From NCBI GenBank assembly GCA_016188675.1, contig JACPHJ010000065.1, forward strand, positions 32,760-96,759: a stretch of DNA of 64,000 bases. The letters are read 5' to 3'. The position numbers were made by a program, and so were the translations under genes. This stretch comes from Planctomycetota bacterium (lineage in GTDB: Bacteria; Planctomycetota; Brocadiia; Brocadiales; Brocadiaceae). This document shows positions 1 to 8,251 of the stretch, one piece after another. A model generated the notes under the pieces. It did no database searches and was not told the origin of the DNA. It saw only the letters and a list, made by a program, of their open reading frames with translations. Every line of letters starts with the position of its first letter. The first letter of the stretch is position 1.

Positions 1-2
1 CC

Positions 3-404
3 TGTTGTGCGGATATTAAGGCATTTGGTGAATTTCCGGAACGGATAGATGAACTCATTGCTGCTGGCGCCCTTCCGGCAAAGACCCGTGAGGTGTTTGT
101 TCCATCATTAAAAAAGGGTGGAATGAGTGCTGATATTAAATGGCACCTTTTGATTGCTGCCACAGGGAATACGGATATTGCCATTGAACACATGGTTCTT
201 CAGGCCGTGGAGTTGGGATTGGGAACGTGCTGGGTACGGTGGTTTGATGATAATAAGGTCAAAGAGATACTCGAAATCCCAAAGAACATCGAGATTATAG
301 CGCTGCTTCCCATAGGCTATCCCGCCGAAGACCCGCCAAAGAGGCCGAGATTTGATCTTGAGAAGATTGTTTATTATGAAAAACACGGGGGAAAGAAGGT
401 TTAA
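3..404 (+). CDS. Nitroreductase family protein, C-terminal part
   Basis: The reading frame is open from the left edge of the window to a TAA at 402-404, so the gene begins upstream and only its C-terminal ~133 residues are present. The segment AIEHMVLQAVELGLGTCW, followed by a helix and 'LLPIGYP', is the characteristic C-terminal half of FMN-dependent nitroreductases. These are flavoproteins that reduce nitro groups, quinones or similar substrates with NAD(P)H. A GTG at 93 is internal to the frame and is not a credible start. It converges with the Amt-kinase gene across a 127-bp gap. The substrate cannot be told from this fragment. Confidence 0.85.
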   Translation, partial: CCADIKAFGEFPERIDELIAAGALPAKTREVFVPSLKKGGMSADIKWHLLIAATGNTDIAIEHMVLQAVELGLGTCWVRWFDDNKVKEILEIPKNIEIIALLPIGYPAEDPPKRPRFDLEKIVYYEKHGGKKV

Positions 405-531
405 TCTCTGCTGCGCTTATGGGATTATCTTATAAATACTTTTTTTGTAAGTTTATAAAAATGGTGAGGTGTGATGGGTAGCCGGAGAAACACTAGTCGT
501 CACACGTCACTTGCCACTTGTCTCGTCTTCA

Positions 532-2571
532 CTATTTTATTTGGGGTTTTATGGGCAACGTAAAGGTGAAGGTGCTTCCTTTTCCGTATTCACTTATTAC
601 CCATATCTTGCCTCCGTGCAATTCGATCAGACGTTTTGTGAGCGTTAAGCCAAGTCCCGTCCCCTCATAACGGCGTGCATATGAGGCATCTAATTGACGA
701 AACGCCTCAAAAATTTTATCCATATCTTCGGATTTGATGCCGATGCCCGTGTCACTCACGGCAACCTGGATGTGCTGATTCATGAGGCTTGCATTGATGG
801 CAACCTTGCCATTTTCGGACGTAAACTTGACGGCATTGGATAACAGATTAAACATGATTTGTTTAAACTTTACTTTGTCTACTGTTATAGAGAGGACGTT
901 ATCATTGATATGAGTATGTATGCGAATACCTTTCTTATTGGAAAACCCAATGATCGTATTTAGCACCTCATTGACGGCCTCTTTTACGGGAAACTCTTCG
1001 TAGTGAAGTTCTAATTTTCCGGCCTCAATCTTTGATAGATCCAGGATGCTGTTAATCATATTGAGCAGGTGTTGGCCGCTGCCGTGAATATCGCTCAGGT
1101 ATTCTTTTTGTTCGGTGCTGAGCGTCCCGACGACCTCGTCCTTTAAAACCTCTGCGAAACCAATGATGGAATTCAGCGGGGTGCGAAGCTCATGTGACAT
1201 AGTTGCCAAAAATTCTGATTTGAGTCTGTTAGCCTTCTCGAGCGCAATGTTTGCCTTCTGCAGTTCGTCTGTTCTTTCTGCAACCTTTTTTTCGAGCAGC
1301 ACGTTCAGGTCTTGAAGTCTTGAAATACGGATAAAATCAAGCCAGGAAGCCACGTCTTCGTATTCGGCGACATTGAGTCCCTTTCTTTCTTCTTCCGGAC
1401 GTACCCTTATCCCGAGTGTCTTTTTAAGGCACCAGAAGAAGAGCATCCCCAGCCCAAACGACCATACAAAGGCTGTCCCGACGCCTACCGCCTGTATGCC
1501 CAGTTGATGAATGCGGCTGCCGCTTTCAACCAGGAGGGTTGATTTTTCAGCAAAAGGCGCAACGCAGAGGGTGCCTATAACACCGCCTACTCCATGAACT
1601 GCAACGGCAGCAACCGGGTCATCAACCTTTAATATCTTTTCAATGAAGTCCTGGGCCAGGATTGCAACGACACCGGTAATAAGGCCGATATAAACGGCCC
1701 CATCGGGATTTACCCTGCTTGAACCGGCAGTTATCGCTACAAGGCCAGCCAGCACCGCCGTAAAAAGTTTCCCGGCGTCGAGTCTCTTTTCAGTCGAATA
1801 ATTAAATATTAGCGCTGAAACTCCGGCAGCGGCTGCTGCAAGGTTTGTGTTTACAATGACGAGGCCAATATCCGCACTGGCACGCAAAAGACTTCCGCCA
1901 TTAAAGCCAAACCAGCCAAACCAGAGGAAAAACGTGCCAAGGGTGGCTAACGGGACGTTATGCAATCCCATAGGATTTGAAGAACCGTCAGGATTGTACT
2001 TGCCAATCCTTGGACCCAAAACCAATGCCCCGGCCAGTGCAAACCATCCACCAATGGAATGTACCACCGTAGAACCTGCAAAGTCAATGAATCCCAGTCT
2101 TCCTAACCAGCCGGACTGATCCGGATAAAAAAGATTTCCCCATGCCCAATGACCGAAAATCGGGTAGATAACAGACACGGTAAGTGCGGGGCCTATAATG
2201 TTGGGAATAAAACTTGAGCGTTCAGCTATAGCTCCTGACAATATGGTGGAGGCTGTAGCGGCAAAGACCAGTTGATAAAAGAAAAAGGTATAAGATAGAC
2301 TGCTGGTATGTGTTGCTACGCTATGGGCAAAGAAGTGGTTTGTGCCAATCCAGCCCATATAACTTGCGCCAAACATCAGCCCAAATCCTACGACGTAAAA
2401 CGCCAGAGAGGATACAAGGAATTCCACCAGGTTTCTGATAGAAATGCTAATAGCATTTTTTGACTGAGAAAAGCCTGCTTCGTATGAGGTAAAACCAAGT
2501 TGCATGAAAAATACCATACAGGCTGCGATCATAACCCAGACGTGATTTATGTTTATTTGTATGTTTTCCAT
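532..2571 (-). CDS. Ammonium transporter-histidine kinase fusion (Amt sensor kinase)
   Basis: A 679-residue protein. Residues ~1-395 are a full Amt/Rh ammonium channel with about eleven membrane segments and the pore twin histidines at His171 (VVHSIGGW) and His326 (AVHGVGG). A coiled coil (~415-450) leads into a HisKA domain with phospho-acceptor His460 (MSHELRTPL). The HATPase_c domain follows with N-box (~574-584), DTGIG (607-611) and GTGLGL (637-642). The architecture matches Ks-Amt5 of Kuenenia, an inner-membrane sensor in which ammonium binding controls kinase activity; orthology is inferred. No receiver protein is adjacent. It lies 17 bp downstream of the membrane gene ending at 2589, so the two are probably co-transcribed. 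Confidence 0.95.
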   Translation of the reverse strand: MENIQININHVWVMIAACMVFFMQLGFTSYEAGFSQSKNAISISIRNLVEFLVSSLAFYVVGFGLMFGASYMGWIGTNHFFAHSVATHTSSLSYTFFFYQLVFAATASTILSGAIAERSSFIPNIIGPALTVSVIYPIFGHWAWGNLFYPDQSGWLGRLGFIDFAGSTVVHSIGGWFALAGALVLGPRIGKYNPDGSSNPMGLHNVPLATLGTFFLWFGWFGFNGGSLLRASADIGLVIVNTNLAAAAAGVSALIFNYSTEKRLDAGKLFTAVLAGLVAITAGSSRVNPDGAVYIGLITGVVAILAQDFIEKILKVDDPVAAVAVHGVGGVIGTLCVAPFAEKSTLLVESGSRIHQLGIQAVGVGTAFVWSFGLGMLFFWCLKKTLGIRVRPEEERKGLNVAEYEDVASWLDFIRISRLQDLNVLLEKKVAERTDELQKANIALEKANRLKSEFLATMSHELRTPLNSIIGFAEVLKDEVVGTLSTEQKEYLSDIHGSGQHLLNMINSILDLSKIEAGKLELHYEEFPVKEAVNEVLNTIIGFSNKKGIRIHTHINDNVLSITVDKVKFKQIMFNLLSNAVKFTSENGKVAINASLMNQHIQVAVSDTGIGIKSEDMDKIFEAFRQLDASYARRYEGTGLGLTLTKRLIELHGGKIWVISEYGKGSTFTFTLPIKPQIK

Positions 2572-2588
2572 AACCTATTTCCAGAATT

Positions 2589-3641
2589 TCAATGTTTTGT
2601 AATGGGCATATTGACTTCAGTTGTATAAAGAACCTCGTAGACGTGTTTAAACCATGATGAATGAGAATCGAATATATTTTTAATTATGGTATTGCGGCTT
2701 GCTATTCTTGTTTCTATGTTAGACAAGTCCAGGTTTGATGTCTTCCACAATTTCAAAAAATGGTCTTCGAGAATCTCAAAAGGTTTCCCCTTTGGCTGCA
2801 TCTGGAATTTAAACACCGGCATATTGTCTCCGATACATAAACTCACTGGATGTTTGCTCGCGCTTCGTCCAAAGGTATATGGTTGAAAATGGGTTGTGTT
2901 GTCTACGACCATCATCCAGCAGGTTGGGGTATGGGTATAAAATCTGACTGCAGTCCCGACATTCGGATAGCTTCGGAGTCTGTCACATGCATGGGTAAAA
3001 TCGCTGTATAGTCTCTGATGAAAAAAGGGCTCTGTAAATTGAGTATTTGACCTGTCGGTATTTATAAGCTTTGCAGCCTCATGGGCAGTGCTTTCGAGTA
3101 ACGTTCTAAAGACTGCCGGATCCTGAAGTGCATCAAGGAGGAGTATTTTGACGTCTAGCCCGCTTGTTATCTTTTCGTTAAGCGTGGGAAGTAATTCATC
3201 GAGATGGACATTTTCGGAGAGTGTGATACCCAGAAGCCATACCCTTTTTTCGGCATTTTCTATAGCATCATATATGTCACCCTTAACGTCCTTACGGGAG
3301 CAGTAGATATTCGTTAGTCCGCAGTTTGATGCAGTCCCGATAAGTTGGTTGGTTGTTTGCAAAGATTTTTCAAGAGAACTTCTGTTATCATCAATTAGCT
3401 GGTGCGTAGCCTGAAGGGTTTCTTTTAATATATTTCTTATGTGTCCAAAGATTTCCCACCAGAGATATGCATATTCCATGATATGAACGCACATGATAGC
3501 GCTGAAGACGAGTAGTAAATGCTTGACTATTTCTGGTGTATTATGCCAGTAGCGCGGCAATAGAATATTCAGTGATACTGCAGAAATGAAAAACAAGCAC
3601 GCAATTAACATCCTGGCAAATGGTCTTGGTCTTTCACTCAC
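2589..3641 (-). CDS. Membrane protein with PLD-like cytoplasmic domain
   Basis: About 350 residues starting at a GTG at 3641, chosen because GGAGG (3650-3654) lies about 8 nt upstream; a TTG at 3656 overlaps this site and is less likely. Two N-terminal membrane segments (~10-30 and ~38-58) are followed by a helical linker (~65-100). The C-terminal domain has the 'VWLLGITLSE...LDVKILLLDAL' pattern and a later FYTHTP / VVDNTT segment, as in phospholipase-D-like proteins of bacterial effector and defence loci. No HKD catalytic motif is visible, so enzymatic activity is doubtful. It directly precedes the Amt kinase and may be a partner in the same signalling unit. This role is inference. Confidence 0.6.
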   Translation of the reverse strand: MSERPRPFARMLIACLFFISAVSLNILLPRYWHNTPEIVKHLLLVFSAIMCVHIMEYAYLWWEIFGHIRNILKETLQATHQLIDDNRSSLEKSLQTTNQLIGTASNCGLTNIYCSRKDVKGDIYDAIENAEKRVWLLGITLSENVHLDELLPTLNEKITSGLDVKILLLDALQDPAVFRTLLESTAHEAAKLINTDRSNTQFTEPFFHQRLYSDFTHACDRLRSYPNVGTAVRFYTHTPTCWMMVVDNTTHFQPYTFGRSASKHPVSLCIGDNMPVFKFQMQPKGKPFEILEDHFLKLWKTSNLDLSNIETRIASRNTIIKNIFDSHSSWFKHVYEVLYTTEVNMPITKH

Positions 3642-3817
3642 AATCGTTACCTCCAAAAGGAATATAATTTTGGCTTATCAAGGTAACTTCCTGCAACAGA
3701 ACTATTTATTTAATAATTTTAACAATCCATCACGATGAAGTCTAGCGTGATTTGAAATGGAATAGCCATTATTCGTTCCTTTATGTGGATATTTTCAGGA
3801 GTTTGCCTTTCTGATGT

Positions 3818-4474
3818 TTATTTTTGCTTCTTTGTGCATGTCGAATCGTTTTTAGGGAGTTGTGACGGAAGAAGCTTTGTGGGCTCCGGTACAGGCCGAA
3901 GGCTGAGATTATCATACCATCCCGCTACATTTCCATGTGTCCAATCCTGCCTGGTTTCAGTAAAGACAGTAATTACATCTTTTGAAGGAATAATCATAAG
4001 AGAAAATTCCATCCAGGATGAGACGGTGTTACCCCCCATATAATTTTTTTTTATCGTAGTGAAGGCAAGCGCCGGATTCCACGAACCATCCAGAATTCCT
4101 ACGACAGCTACATCTCCAATATCGTCACCATAAAAAGCCATGTGACCGGTTAAAATATACGGGGTATTCACGATAACCTTGACTTCCTGATACAGTCCGC
4201 CTCTGGCTGTTCCGTTGTGGGACACTTGCTGTGCCAGGGCAAAAAAGCCGCTCGTTGTAGGCGGTGTAGGCGTGCCGATATTGCCGGGAATTGCAATGGT
4301 CACGTGTGTGGGCGATTCTACAGGGGCGCCGTCTCCATCCCATGGATAAGTTTCCCAGTAGTGCCAGCCTGTAGTATCTCCCGTTTCAAAATCCCCATTT
4401 CTGAGTAATTCTGCGGCAGGCAAAGTCCGTAGTACGAACAGGCTGAAGATTAGGATCGGTAAAATATGCTTCAT
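3818..4474 (-). CDS. Secreted protein with galactose-binding-like domain
   Basis: A 218-residue protein with an N-terminal signal peptide (MKHILPILIFSLFVLRTLPA). The mature start 'ELLRNGDFETGDTTGWHYW' is typical of secreted carbohydrate-binding-like (CBM4/9 or DUF642-like) beta-sandwich domains. The rest is beta-rich with many Trp, Gly and Thr residues. The tail contains 'RPVPEP', which recalls PEP-CTERM proteins, but no membrane anchor follows, so that sorting signal is not supported. It stands alone: the stop is followed by the 160-bp gap before 3656, and a repeat element lies upstream. Probably an exported or cell-surface protein of unknown ligand. Confidence 0.6.
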   Translation of the reverse strand: MKHILPILIFSLFVLRTLPAAELLRNGDFETGDTTGWHYWETYPWDGDGAPVESPTHVTIAIPGNIGTPTPPTTSGFFALAQQVSHNGTARGGLYQEVKVIVNTPYILTGHMAFYGDDIGDVAVVGILDGSWNPALAFTTIKKNYMGGNTVSSWMEFSLMIIPSKDVITVFTETRQDWTHGNVAGWYDNLSLRPVPEPTKLLPSQLPKNDSTCTKKQK

Positions 4475-4557
4475 ACCATTAAAATGCCGATTAAAAAAAG
4501 TTTTGTGACCTTTCGTGTATTTCTTGGGCAGTCGTTAGGGTCGGCGAAGGCCCAATT

Positions 4558-4825
4558 CAATTGTACAGGAATTTTCATCTTTTTTATGCTGGTTTCCAGC
4601 ATATCTGGCAGCCGCAGGCTTCCGCCTGCGTTCCAGGCCAGGCGAACAATGACAGGTTCTTCGACTATGCCCATGCAGGTTAAAGCCGTGTGGCTACACG
4701 GAAAGCAGCCTAATGTTTGACCTTGCTTTAACTCCGCCATTCATGGCGGAGATATGCAGGAGTATAAAAATCGGCTTTAGCCATGATTTTCCTCGGGTCA
4801 GGGCTAAAGCCTGAGGTTAATTCAT
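4558..4825. repeat. Dispersed ~270-bp palindrome-rich repeat, copy 1
   Basis: This stretch fills most of the 347-bp gap between two minus-strand genes. It is closely similar along its length to 7950-8235. Shared blocks are TTTATGCTGGTTTCC, GCCGCAGGCTTC, CTTTAACTCCGCCATTCATG, GGCTTTAGCCATGATTT and GGGCTAAAGCC. It contains nested inverted repeats, for example TCCGCC/GGCGGA around 4733-4750 and a GGGCTAAAGCC arm near 4800. ORFs crossing it are not shared between the copies, so it is non-coding. Its 3' edge overlaps the end of the lipoprotein gene. Confidence 0.8.
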
Positions 4826-5844
4826 TTTCGTTTTGGTTTTAGTTTTTTATATGTTGCGTACTCCTCATCCGCCTCTTCCTTCATGCCCTTTTTGTCATAA
4901 ACTATGCTGAGGTTAAAATGGGCGATGGCGCAACCTGGGTCTGCTTCAATAGCCTTTTTGTATTCCACCATTGCCTCGTCGTACATCCCCTTTCTAAGAT
5001 AAAGGTCGCCAACTTCGTTGTGCACATCGGCAGAATCCGAACTGAGTTTCTTTGGAGAAGATTCTTTTTTTCCGAATGAGGATTTGGTTTCTTTTGTGTA
5101 TGATTTGGGTATGGTTGATGTAGTACGGTTTCGTTCAGGCGCAGGTACAGACAAACTTACCATCTTGATTTCTCCTGCGCGCAGGATACTGAGCCTGGCT
5201 TCCTTGCCGGTATTTGTGCCAATCATCTGTTCCAGTTGCCTTTTACTTTCAACCTTTTCGCCATTCCATTCGGTAATGAGGTCTTCTACTTCAATACCCG
5301 CATTTGCTGCAATGCTTCCAGACTCGACATTGACAACGATTACTCCGGTTTGGGATTTTTTAAATCCAAACCACTCTTTGTTCTCTCTGGTAAGGCTACA
5401 TAACATTAGTCCCAGGGGGTCATGGGATTCCAGGAAAACAATTGCAATACCCTTGCACCACGATGTATGTTTTATGCCGTAATCTGTGCCTCCTAATTCT
5501 CCGTATCCCTGCCATGATTTCGAAGCCCCCGTGTCATACTGTACGTTAATTACAGCCTGGGCGCCCACGGCGCTTGCCTTTTCTTTTATTTTAAAGGCAA
5601 GAATGTCATGACCTGAGAAACCAAACTCACCCAGACTGACCTCACCCAGCTTTTTGTAAGTAACGTCGATGTCGCCTGCACACACAAATATTTCGTTGTT
5701 TCTCTGCACAGATTGTGCGCCCTTTTTTGGTTCAAGGGTTGTTTCCTCTTTTTTAAAGGGGGATATTTTTTTTAAATACCGGGTGGAACCACAGCCTGTT
5801 ACGAAAATGACGAGGGCAATAGAGATTAGCGTTTTTATGTTCAT
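4822..5844 (-). CDS. Lipoprotein with PDZ and TPR domains
   Basis: A 340-residue protein with a lipoprotein signal peptide and lipobox (VTGC, Cys18). Residues ~50-125 (DIDVTYKKLGEVS ... AVGAQAVINVQYD) resemble the YbjQ/heavy-metal-binding type fold. Residues ~150-235 form a PDZ domain (GVIVVNVESGSIAANAGIEVEDLI). A Lys/Ser-rich linker leads to two TPR units at ~272-340 (VGDLYLRKGMYDEAMVEYKKAIEADP). Likely an envelope-anchored scaffold that binds peptide C termini or partner proteins. It is followed by a repeat. The gene upstream, transcribed in the same direction, starts 5 bp before it, so the two may share a transcript. Confidence 0.7.
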   Translation of the reverse strand: MNIKTLISIALVIFVTGCGSTRYLKKISPFKKEETTLEPKKGAQSVQRNNEIFVCAGDIDVTYKKLGEVSLGEFGFSGHDILAFKIKEKASAVGAQAVINVQYDTGASKSWQGYGELGGTDYGIKHTSWCKGIAIVFLESHDPLGLMLCSLTRENKEWFGFKKSQTGVIVVNVESGSIAANAGIEVEDLITEWNGEKVESKRQLEQMIGTNTGKEARLSILRAGEIKMVSLSVPAPERNRTTSTIPKSYTKETKSSFGKKESSPKKLSSDSADVHNEVGDLYLRKGMYDEAMVEYKKAIEADPGCAIAHFNLSIVYDKKGMKEEADEEYATYKKLKPKRK

Positions 5845-5848
5845 TATT

Positions 5849-6097
5849 TTATTTATGCTTTCTTTTAAATTTTGACTTTATTTTTGACTCAATTTTTACT
5901 AAATACCGGTTGTAATATTTTGTCTTCTTCAACTTCGCTACAAGAACATGCTTTCCCGGAAAACTTGTGATATATAAACCCGCCAGGATTGTAAATAGTC
6001 CGGGGCCGGGCGTGAAAATCATCATACAACCCAAGATTATGAGACAAACTCCTCCGGTGTTCTTCGCAACGTTTTTTGCCATTTTCTTCATCCGCAT
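5849..6097 (-). CDS. PGPGW-type small transmembrane protein
   Basis: An 82-residue basic protein with one or two hydrophobic segments (~17-52) centred on 'IFTPGPGLFTILAGLYI', the hallmark of the PGPGW putative transmembrane family, followed by a Lys-rich cytoplasmic tail. The family has no established function. Its start overlaps the end of the upstream U32 gene by 10 bp and its stop lies 4 bp from the lipoprotein start, which indicates one operon (U32, PGPGW, lipoprotein). Confidence 0.7.
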   Translation of the reverse strand: MRMKKMAKNVAKNTGGVCLIILGCMMIFTPGPGLFTILAGLYITSFPGKHVLVAKLKKTKYYNRYLVKIESKIKSKFKRKHK

Positions 6098-7329
6098 TTC
6101 CTGAGCATAAAATATTTATGTACGGGAGACGACAATTTTACAAGCACCTTTTGTCCCGCACTGGCTGCTTTAATCGGTTCGTTGTGTTCGTTTCTAAGGT
6201 CTAAAAGCACCTGGCTAAAATCTTCGCTCAAATGCCTTCCGATTATTTCTACAGGAGTGTTGCCTGTGATGCTGTTTTTTGCCAGAACCTCTGCTACTCC
6301 GTCTGAAAGGACATTGTTAATCATGCCCAGATAATCATATTCTTTGATGTAGATATTTCCGGGATGTGTTGTCTGGCTATTATACCCCTGATTTCCAAAA
6401 AAGAAGCCGGTTCCGTACTCCCTGTGGCTAACCTTTTGAAGTTCAGACAACCATCTCTGATCGCATACGTATCCGACGGGGTCGGCAAAATAACGATCTA
6501 GCGCTTCTCTATATACCCTTGTTACAGCGGCAACATAATAGGGGCTTTTCATGCGTCCTTCGATTTTCAACGCCGAAACGCCTGCATGTACCAGTTCCGG
6601 TATATGTTGAATCATACAAAGGTCCTTTGAACTCAGGATAAAAGTGCCGCTTTCGTCTTCGACGATAGGATATGTCTCGTCCGGTCGTTTTTCCTCTTTA
6701 AGCGAGTATTGCCATCGGCACGAGTGGGAACAATCGCCCAGGTTTGCATGCCGGTTGGCCATAAAACCACTCAGGAGACAGCGTCCTGAATATGACATGC
6801 ACATAGCGCCGTGCACGAATACCTCGGTTTCTATCGCGGAATTGGTTGTAATCTCTTTAATTTCCCCAAGAGTCAATTCCCTGGCCAGTACCACCCTTTT
6901 TATGCCCTGTTTATGCCAGAACTCTACAGACTTCGAATTGGTGGTATTCGCCTGTGTACTCAGATGGATGGGAATATGAGGGGCAATTTCTTTAACCGTC
7001 AGGAATACCCCGGGGTCTGCGATGATTACGGCATCTATGGGGATTTCCGCAAGTTTTTTTACATATGAACGTAACCCGCTAACATGATAATTACGTGCAA
7101 AGATATTTAGGGTAACATAAATTTTTTTGCCCCGATTGTGAACCCATGAGGTTGCCTCTTTTATTTCTTCTACGGTCAGATTGGTTGCGCCCATCCGTAA
7201 ATTAAAACCCTCTCCACCTGCATAGACGGCATCGGCACCATATTCAATCGCAGTTTTGAGTTTTTCCATATCACCGGCCGGTGCAACGAGTTCTGGTTTT
7301 TTATATGATGTATTGTTTAAGTTTATCAT
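6088..7329 (-). CDS. U32 family protein, TrhP-like tRNA hydroxylation protein
   Basis: A 413-residue member of the U32 'peptidase' family. The N terminus 'KPELVAPAGDMEKLKTAIEYGADAVY' is the family signature of a TIM-barrel. The cysteines in HGAMCMSYSGRCLLSGF and GDCSHSCRW match the set proposed to hold an iron-sulfur cluster in the family. The length and C-terminal barrel-like domain fit TrhP (YegQ), which is needed for prephenate-dependent 5-hydroxylation of wobble uridine in tRNA. Ubiquinone-pathway U32 proteins (UbiU/V) are shorter and less likely. It is first in an apparent three-gene operon. The repeat element at 7384-7460 lies upstream. Confidence 0.85.
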   Translation of the reverse strand: MINLNNTSYKKPELVAPAGDMEKLKTAIEYGADAVYAGGEGFNLRMGATNLTVEEIKEATSWVHNRGKKIYVTLNIFARNYHVSGLRSYVKKLAEIPIDAVIIADPGVFLTVKEIAPHIPIHLSTQANTTNSKSVEFWHKQGIKRVVLARELTLGEIKEITTNSAIETEVFVHGAMCMSYSGRCLLSGFMANRHANLGDCSHSCRWQYSLKEEKRPDETYPIVEDESGTFILSSKDLCMIQHIPELVHAGVSALKIEGRMKSPYYVAAVTRVYREALDRYFADPVGYVCDQRWLSELQKVSHREYGTGFFFGNQGYNSQTTHPGNIYIKEYDYLGMINNVLSDGVAEVLAKNSITGNTPVEIIGRHLSEDFSQVLLDLRNEHNEPIKAASAGQKVLVKLSSPVHKYFMLRKCG

Positions 7330-7383
7330 GCTGATGATAGTTTAATGTTAAGGAATATCAAAGTTTGTATCATATCATGCCAG

Positions 7384-7460
7384 ACAACCCCCTGAATCCC
7401 CCTAGTTTTCTATGAGGGACTTGAGGAAATCCCCCTTAATAAAGGGGGCAAGGGGGTTGT
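7384..7460. repeat. CCCCCTTA/GGGGG palindromic element, copy 1
   Basis: Bounded by 9-bp terminal inverted repeats ACAACCCCC (7384-7392) and GGGGGTTGT (7452-7460). It holds an inner hairpin CCCCCTTAATAAAGGGGG around 7431-7448. Related copies are at 18595-18690, 39221-39307 and 57999-58085. It is non-coding and lies in the 186-bp gap upstream of the U32 gene. Confidence 0.85.
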
Positions 7461-7515
7461 TTTTCACCGGCATTTGCTGTGTATCGAAAAAGTCGCTACC
7501 ATAGCCATTCTAATT

Positions 7516-7929
7516 TTATTTTTTAATCCTGTCTAAATAGTTCTGTAATATGAGCTGGGCGGCTATCATGTCAACCCGGTCTTTTCGTTTCTTTCTGGAA
7601 AGATTCCCTTCTAACATCGCTCTGTGTGCCATTACGGTACTGAGTCTTTCGTCTATCGTGTTCACAGGTATATTAACGTGTTTCTTTATAAGATCGGCAA
7701 AGGCCAGGACGGCCTGCGCCTTTTCCCCCAGCGTGTTATTCATGTGTTTTGGCAAACCAATGATAATTTCTCCCACATCTTTTTCACGGATAATAGTAAA
7801 TATCTTCTGCAAGTCCTCCTGAATATGGGTGCGTTCGATGGTCGGTAATCCTTGTGCCGTAATCCCAAGCGGGTCGCTTATAGCGAGCCCAATCCTCTTT
7901 TCACCGTAATCAATTCCAATAATGCGCAT
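7516..7929 (-). CDS. ruvX: RuvX/YqgF-type RNase H-fold nuclease
   Basis: A protein of 137 residues from the ATG at 7929. This start gives the usual family N terminus MRIIGIDYGEKRIGLAISDP and has GAGG 12 nt upstream; an in-frame ATG at 7947 would add six residues. The first acidic residue (Asp in GIDYG), 'IIIGLPKHMN', 'TIDERLST' and the late Asp in 'RVDMIAAQLIL' make up the RNase H-like active site. The family was proposed as a Holliday junction resolvase and acts in 16S rRNA 5'-end processing in E. coli. The gene lies alone between two repeats. Confidence 0.9.
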   Translation of the reverse strand: MRIIGIDYGEKRIGLAISDPLGITAQGLPTIERTHIQEDLQKIFTIIREKDVGEIIIGLPKHMNNTLGEKAQAVLAFADLIKKHVNIPVNTIDERLSTVMAHRAMLEGNLSRKKRKDRVDMIAAQLILQNYLDRIKK

Positions 7930-7949
7930 GATGGAAACGTGCCTCATTT

Positions 7950-8235
7950 AATTGTATAGGATTTCATTTTATTTATGCTGGTTTCCGGCATATCTGATAG
8001 CCGCAGGCTTCAGTCTGCGTTTACGGCCAAGCTCTTCGATTATGCCCATACAGGCTGAAGCCGTGCGGCTACATGGGAAGCAGCCTAGTATTCGACCTTG
8101 CTTTAACTCCGCCATTCATGGCGGAGATATGCAGACGTATAAAAACCGGCTTTAGCCATGATTTCCCCTGGTTCAGGGCTAAAGCCACTATTGGCTTCGT
8201 TCTCTCACATCAGGCTAAAGCCTGATGTGAATTCA
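7950..8235. repeat. Dispersed ~270-bp palindrome-rich repeat, copy 2
   Basis: Second copy of the element at 4558-4825, filling the 304-bp gap between the ruvX start and the next minus-strand gene end. Both copies begin with AATTGTA(C/T)AGGA and share the order of internal palindromes. This copy has an extra distal hairpin: 11-bp arms CACATCAGGCT (8206-8216) and AGCCTGATGTG (8219-8229) separated by AA. No coding capacity is shared between the copies. Confidence 0.8.
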
Positions 8236-8251
8236 ACAGAGTAAACGTTTA

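Noticed and set aside
108..386. Minus-strand ORF opposite the nitroreductase
   Set aside because: Antisense shadow; the plus-strand frame has clear nitroreductase similarity.
4471..4740. ORFs on both strands across the repeat at 4558-4825
   Set aside because: They are not shared with the second copy of the element and show no protein-like pattern; they arise from the palindromic repeat.
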